DNA of 64,000 nucleotides from Myroides sp. 1354. Its GTDB lineage: Bacteria > Bacteroidota > Bacteroidia > Flavobacteriales > Flavobacteriaceae. The position numbers were made by a program, and so were the translations under genes. The notes under the pieces are model-generated. The model did no database searches. It saw only the letters and a list, made by a program, of their open reading frames with translations, and was not told where the DNA came from. The stretch is from contig NZ_JACAGN010000016.1 in NCBI RefSeq assembly GCF_030324495.1, forward strand, positions 1 to 64,000. The letters are read 5' to 3'. Shown piece after piece: positions 61,152-64,000 of the stretch (position 1 is its first letter; each line of letters begins with the position of its first letter).

Positions 61152-62612
61152 ATGGAATATTTTGCAGAAGATTTAGTATTAGAAGGAGACAGAATTATAG
61201 AGCAGCAACCTGCTATTTCAGACAAGGCGCTCCGCATAAACATGAACCACAACATTTACGGGACATTTGCCGAAATTGGTGCGGGCCAAGAAACAGTACG
61301 TCATTTTTTTAGAGCAGGGGGTTCTGCACGAACTATTGCAAAAGCGATGTCTGCTTATGACAAATCTTTTAGCGATGCAATCTATAGTGTTGAAGAAGAC
61401 GGGCGTTATGTAACGGAGAGCAGACTAAACAAAATGTTGGATTATGAAACAAAAAAGATTGAGGACCGCATTCCACGCGCAGAAAATCCAACTAAAACGT
61501 TTTTCAGTTACGCCAATACAGTAGCAACAATTGATTATGCTAAAAAGAACAAAGGCCATGGATGGGTTGGAATTATCTTCCAAACCGCACCAGAAGAAGC
61601 CTATAGCAAGATAGTTTTACACATTCAATTCAAAGAAACAGACTCTAAACTACAACAAGAAACCTTAGGTATTTTAGGAGTAAACCTTATTTATGGTGCC
61701 TATTATCAACACCATGATCCAAAAAAATTAATCAGCTGTTTATACGACCACTTAGATCGCGATCAAATTGAAATTGATAGTATTAGTTTCACCGGGCATT
61801 TATTTAGCCAAATTGACAATCGACTCATGAGTCTTTTATTAGTGAAAAACGGCATGACTGAAGCCGTTATGTTTGGTCCAGATGGACAAAGTCGATTAGC
61901 TGCAAATGAATTATACCGCAAGAATATTCTAGCCTTACGCGGAAGTTTTAGACCCGTTACATTAGTAAACATGGACATGTACAAAAAGGCGTTAGAATCT
62001 TTTATCAACGAAAATCAATTGCAACGACAAGATACTACGGTTATTTTTGAAATTACCCTTTCTAATTTATTGATGGAGGGAAATTTGGATGAAAATGACT
62101 TCTTACATCGCGCAGATTTACTTTGTTCTTTGGGGCAAACAGTAATGATTTCGAACTTTCAAGAGTATTATAAATTAACAGCCTATTGCTCTAAATACAC
62201 GACTGAGAAAATTGCTCTTTCTATGGGGGTGAGTAGTTTGCTTAATATTTTTGAAGAAAAGTATTATGCTCATTTAACGGGAGGAATGCTAGAAGCCCTA
62301 GGTAAATTATTCCGCAATCAAATGAGAATTTACCTCTATCCTATGTACGATGAGTCCGGTAATATCATAGATTCAACCAATCTAAAAGTAGATTTGCACA
62401 TCAAAGAGTTGTATAAATTCTTCAAGAAAAATAACCAAATCGTAGACATCACCGATTACGATACAAAAAACTTAGCCATCTTTTCGCGTGATGTACTTCG
62501 CTCTTTACAATGCAATGAGCCTGGTTGGGAAGAAAAACTACCGACGGGAATTGCAAGTATGATTAAAGAAAAAGAGCTTTTTGGTTATGTCCAAGCTGAA
62601 GTTCACAATTAA
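61152..62612 (+). CDS. Conserved Bacteroidota protein of unknown function
   Basis: A 486-residue soluble protein from the ATG at 61152 (MEYFAEDLVLEGDRIIEQ). No signal peptide. It matches a widely conserved Bacteroidota family with AIYSVEEDGRYVTESRLNKM, YANTVATIDYAKKNKGHGWVG and LALRGSFRPVTLVNMDMY blocks, which I recall being labelled variously (TonB receptor, nicotinate mononucleotide adenylyltransferase) without evidence. A large alpha/beta protein; no catalytic motif recognised. Standalone gene with a strong terminator. Confidence 0.7.
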   Translation: MEYFAEDLVLEGDRIIEQQPAISDKALRINMNHNIYGTFAEIGAGQETVRHFFRAGGSARTIAKAMSAYDKSFSDAIYSVEEDGRYVTESRLNKMLDYETKKIEDRIPRAENPTKTFFSYANTVATIDYAKKNKGHGWVGIIFQTAPEEAYSKIVLHIQFKETDSKLQQETLGILGVNLIYGAYYQHHDPKKLISCLYDHLDRDQIEIDSISFTGHLFSQIDNRLMSLLLVKNGMTEAVMFGPDGQSRLAANELYRKNILALRGSFRPVTLVNMDMYKKALESFINENQLQRQDTTVIFEITLSNLLMEGNLDENDFLHRADLLCSLGQTVMISNFQEYYKLTAYCSKYTTEKIALSMGVSSLLNIFEEKYYAHLTGGMLEALGKLFRNQMRIYLYPMYDESGNIIDSTNLKVDLHIKELYKFFKKNNQIVDITDYDTKNLAIFSRDVLRSLQCNEPGWEEKLPTGIASMIKEKELFGYVQAEVHN

Positions 62613-62625
62613 CCAAAATACAAAT

Positions 62626-62657
62626 AAAAAGCGACGCCAAATGGCGTCGCTTTTTTT
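62626..62657. terminator. Bidirectional terminator
   Basis: AAAAAGCGACGCC / GGCGTCGCTTTTT around AAAT. It serves the + gene ending at 62612 and the - gene ending at 62679. Confidence 0.8.
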
Positions 62658-62678
62658 ATCATTTTATTTGGTACTTTT

Positions 62679-63173
62679 CTAGTCAATAACTGGAGTAATT
62701 TGTTTGAATTCCATCACAATTTTATCTCCATTTTTAAAGATTAATGCGCTTTCTGTAATTTCGTAATTGGTCACCTCTGTCAATCCTTTTGTAAAAGCGA
62801 AATCCGCTACTCCTTCACAGAACATTCTTGTAGCCGCTAATTTATCACCAATAGAAATTCCATTATTGTCTTTCATTTCATATTCTCCAGAGATAGTATT
62901 ACATCCATCCGTACCGTGTACCATTGAATCTCCTTCAAAGTTTAATGTTGGTTTTTTACCAGGAAACAATTCCTCTATCTTTTTATCCGCTGTATCTTCT
63001 GTGTGAATTGCAATTAATTCCCAACTTCCAACTAAATTCATTTTCTTTGTCACTTCTGTTTCTACCACAGGAGTTTCAGCTACTTCTGCTGCTTTTTCTG
63101 TACTTTTTTTCTCGTTACACGCAGCCAAGGTTAATACCATTAATCCTGCCACTAAAACTTTCATTCTTTTCAT
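62679..63173 (-). CDS. META-domain lipoprotein (HslJ-like)
   Basis: A 164-residue lipoprotein: the signal ends LTLAAC (Cys19). Residues 48-160 are a META domain (NLVGSWELIAIHTED at the start; GTDGCNTISGEYEMKDN and ATRMFCEG in the core). The domain is related to HslJ, implicated in novobiocin tolerance and outer-membrane maintenance in E. coli. A start three codons later is possible. Preceded by a TACATTTG element. Confidence 0.88.
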   Translation of the reverse strand: MKRMKVLVAGLMVLTLAACNEKKSTEKAAEVAETPVVETEVTKKMNLVGSWELIAIHTEDTADKKIEELFPGKKPTLNFEGDSMVHGTDGCNTISGEYEMKDNNGISIGDKLAATRMFCEGVADFAFTKGLTEVTNYEITESALIFKNGDKIVMEFKQITPVID

Positions 63174-63210
63174 TTTTGCAATTTTTAAATGTTTAATTTG
63201 TTTTATCTAA

Positions 63211-63218
63211 CAAATGTA
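63211..63218 (-). promoter_or_regulatory. -7 element of the META lipoprotein gene
   Basis: TACATTTG on the - strand, 38 bases before the ATG at 63173. Confidence 0.45.
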
Positions 63219-63269
63219 AGCTAAAAATAAGAATTAATAGCAAAAATGATACAAAAAGTCACGAATTTA

Positions 63270-63599
63270 CTACACCGACGAAACAACTTTCAGCCCCACA
63301 ATAGAACCAATTAATGTCGCAATAAAGAATAAACGCCAAAAAGTAGCTGGGTCTTTAAATACAAAAATACCAACTAATACGGTACCTACAGCCCCTATTC
63401 CCGTCCAAACGGCATAAGCCGTCCCCAAAGGCAAGGTCTGGGTTGCTTTCATTAATAAAGCCATACTCATAACTAGAGCAAATAAAAAACCTCCATACCA
63501 CCAAATGGCCTCTGTCCCTTTACTCTCATTGGCTTTTCCTAAACAATAAGTAAATCCAACTTCAAAAAATCCTCCAATAATTAAAAAAATCCAGTTCAT
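63270..63599 (-). CDS. SMR-family exporter, SugE/Gdx-like
   Basis: The 109-residue four-TM exporter carries the essential Glu in GGFFEVGFT (residue 13) and the signature GTAYAVWTGIGAVGT in helix 3, which is characteristic of the SugE/Gdx branch rather than EmrE. Gdx proteins export guanidinium in exchange for protons, but the phylum's members are little studied. Single gene; no guanidine riboswitch sequence was recognised upstream. Confidence 0.88.
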   Translation of the reverse strand: MNWIFLIIGGFFEVGFTYCLGKANESKGTEAIWWYGGFLFALVMSMALLMKATQTLPLGTAYAVWTGIGAVGTVLVGIFVFKDPATFWRLFFIATLIGSIVGLKVVSSV

Positions 63600-63679
63600 T
63601 TATTTTTTTTTGCGAAAGTCGAATTATAAAATATATTTTTTTTTATCCTATGATAAAAATTTATTCCAAAAGATTGTTA

Positions 63680-64000
63680 TTAAATAAACCCTTCTTCTTT
63701 GACTTTCTTTACTAGTCCTCCATTATCTAAAACATCAAACGTTTGCTTTAATCCCGCAATACGCTTATTAACAGCACTTTCACTTAAAAACAAAACTTCA
63801 CTAATCTCTTTAATCTTAAATCCCTTATCCAATAGTAGTAAGATTTGTACATTTTGTTCTTGAAGTAATGCTTCTTTTTTATATATCCCCTTCAATGCTT
63901 CATTTGCGTGATAACTATACAGTCTCTCCCCTGAACATACTGCTTGTACTGCTTGTTTCAGTAAATCCTCTGTAACATCAACTTTAAGCAACAAAGCCTG
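63680..64000 (-). CDS. LuxR-type response regulator, 5' end beyond the window
   Basis: The visible 107 codons are the end of a response regulator: a linker and HTH domain with LDKGFKIKEISEVLFLSESAVNKRIAGLKQTF, the LuxR-type recognition region. The frame runs off the right edge (reads FxLLKVDVTEDLLKQAV, the end of a receiver domain), so the real start is outside. Confidence 0.75.
   Translation of the reverse strand, partial: QALLLKVDVTEDLLKQAVQAVCSGERLYSYHANEALKGIYKKEALLQEQNVQILLLLDKGFKIKEISEVLFLSESAVNKRIAGLKQTFDVLDNGGLVKKVKEEGFI

Overview
The window is AT-rich DNA from a member of the Bacteroidota, most likely a Flavobacteriaceae species (Myroides or a close Flavobacterium-like genus is my guess from gene content, not proven). 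The reasons are the many TAnnTTTG -7 promoter elements at a sensible distance from start codons, the near absence of Shine-Dalgarno sequences (one clear exception at 20135), LytS/LytTR and AraC regulators, Bacteroidota-restricted conserved proteins (61152-62612, 59258-60298) and U-tract terminators typical of the phylum. No rRNA, tRNA or CRISPR array was found.

Layout. 0.4-6.1 kb is housekeeping and stress: a DUF389 membrane protein with NhaA, a cold-shock protein next to a DEAD-box helicase with a structured leader, and an unusual ion channel. 6.3-9.8 kb is a decay zone: a broken topoisomerase III gene (scar of a conjugative-type element), two small tandem paralogues separated by hairpins, a small secreted protein between inverted terminators, and the remains of a two-gene unit ending in a HIT-family protein. 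10-18.4 kb holds lineage-specific hypotheticals: lipoproteins, PH/GRAM-like membrane proteins, a metallophosphoesterase and a serine hydrolase. 18.6-21.2 kb has an acyl-CoA dehydrogenase with an AraC regulator.

21.5-28 kb is the most interesting part. A four-gene sensory cassette (unknown soluble protein, 7TM protein, NarL-type histidine kinase, LuxR-type response regulator) stands divergent to an operon of three DUF2589 proteins, a zinc ribbon, a peptidoglycan-binding/M15 peptidase without signal peptide, and an exported protein. A paralogous copy of the sensory cassette without the DUF2589 operon lies at 50.2-52.9 kb. 28-31.4 kb has a beta-lactamase-like protein that has lost its catalytic lysine, divergent from a LytS/LytTR pair.

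31.4-42 kb holds PhzF, a flavodoxin-fold quinone reductase divergent from its HxlR regulator, an ADP-ribosylglycohydrolase, SUKH-like proteins, small outer-membrane barrels and an AraC regulator. 42-45 kb has a candidate structured RNA, a His/Lys-rich secreted protein and a second DEAD-box helicase whose leader shares the fold of the first. 45.4-64 kb is more core-like: an alpha-oxoamine synthase, FAD monooxygenase, DNA alkylation repair protein, GNAT, alpha/beta hydrolase, guaB, HMG-CoA lyase family, an SseB-like/CAT-like pair, MBL-fold hydrolase, META lipoprotein, SugE-type SMR exporter and a response regulator cut by the window edge.
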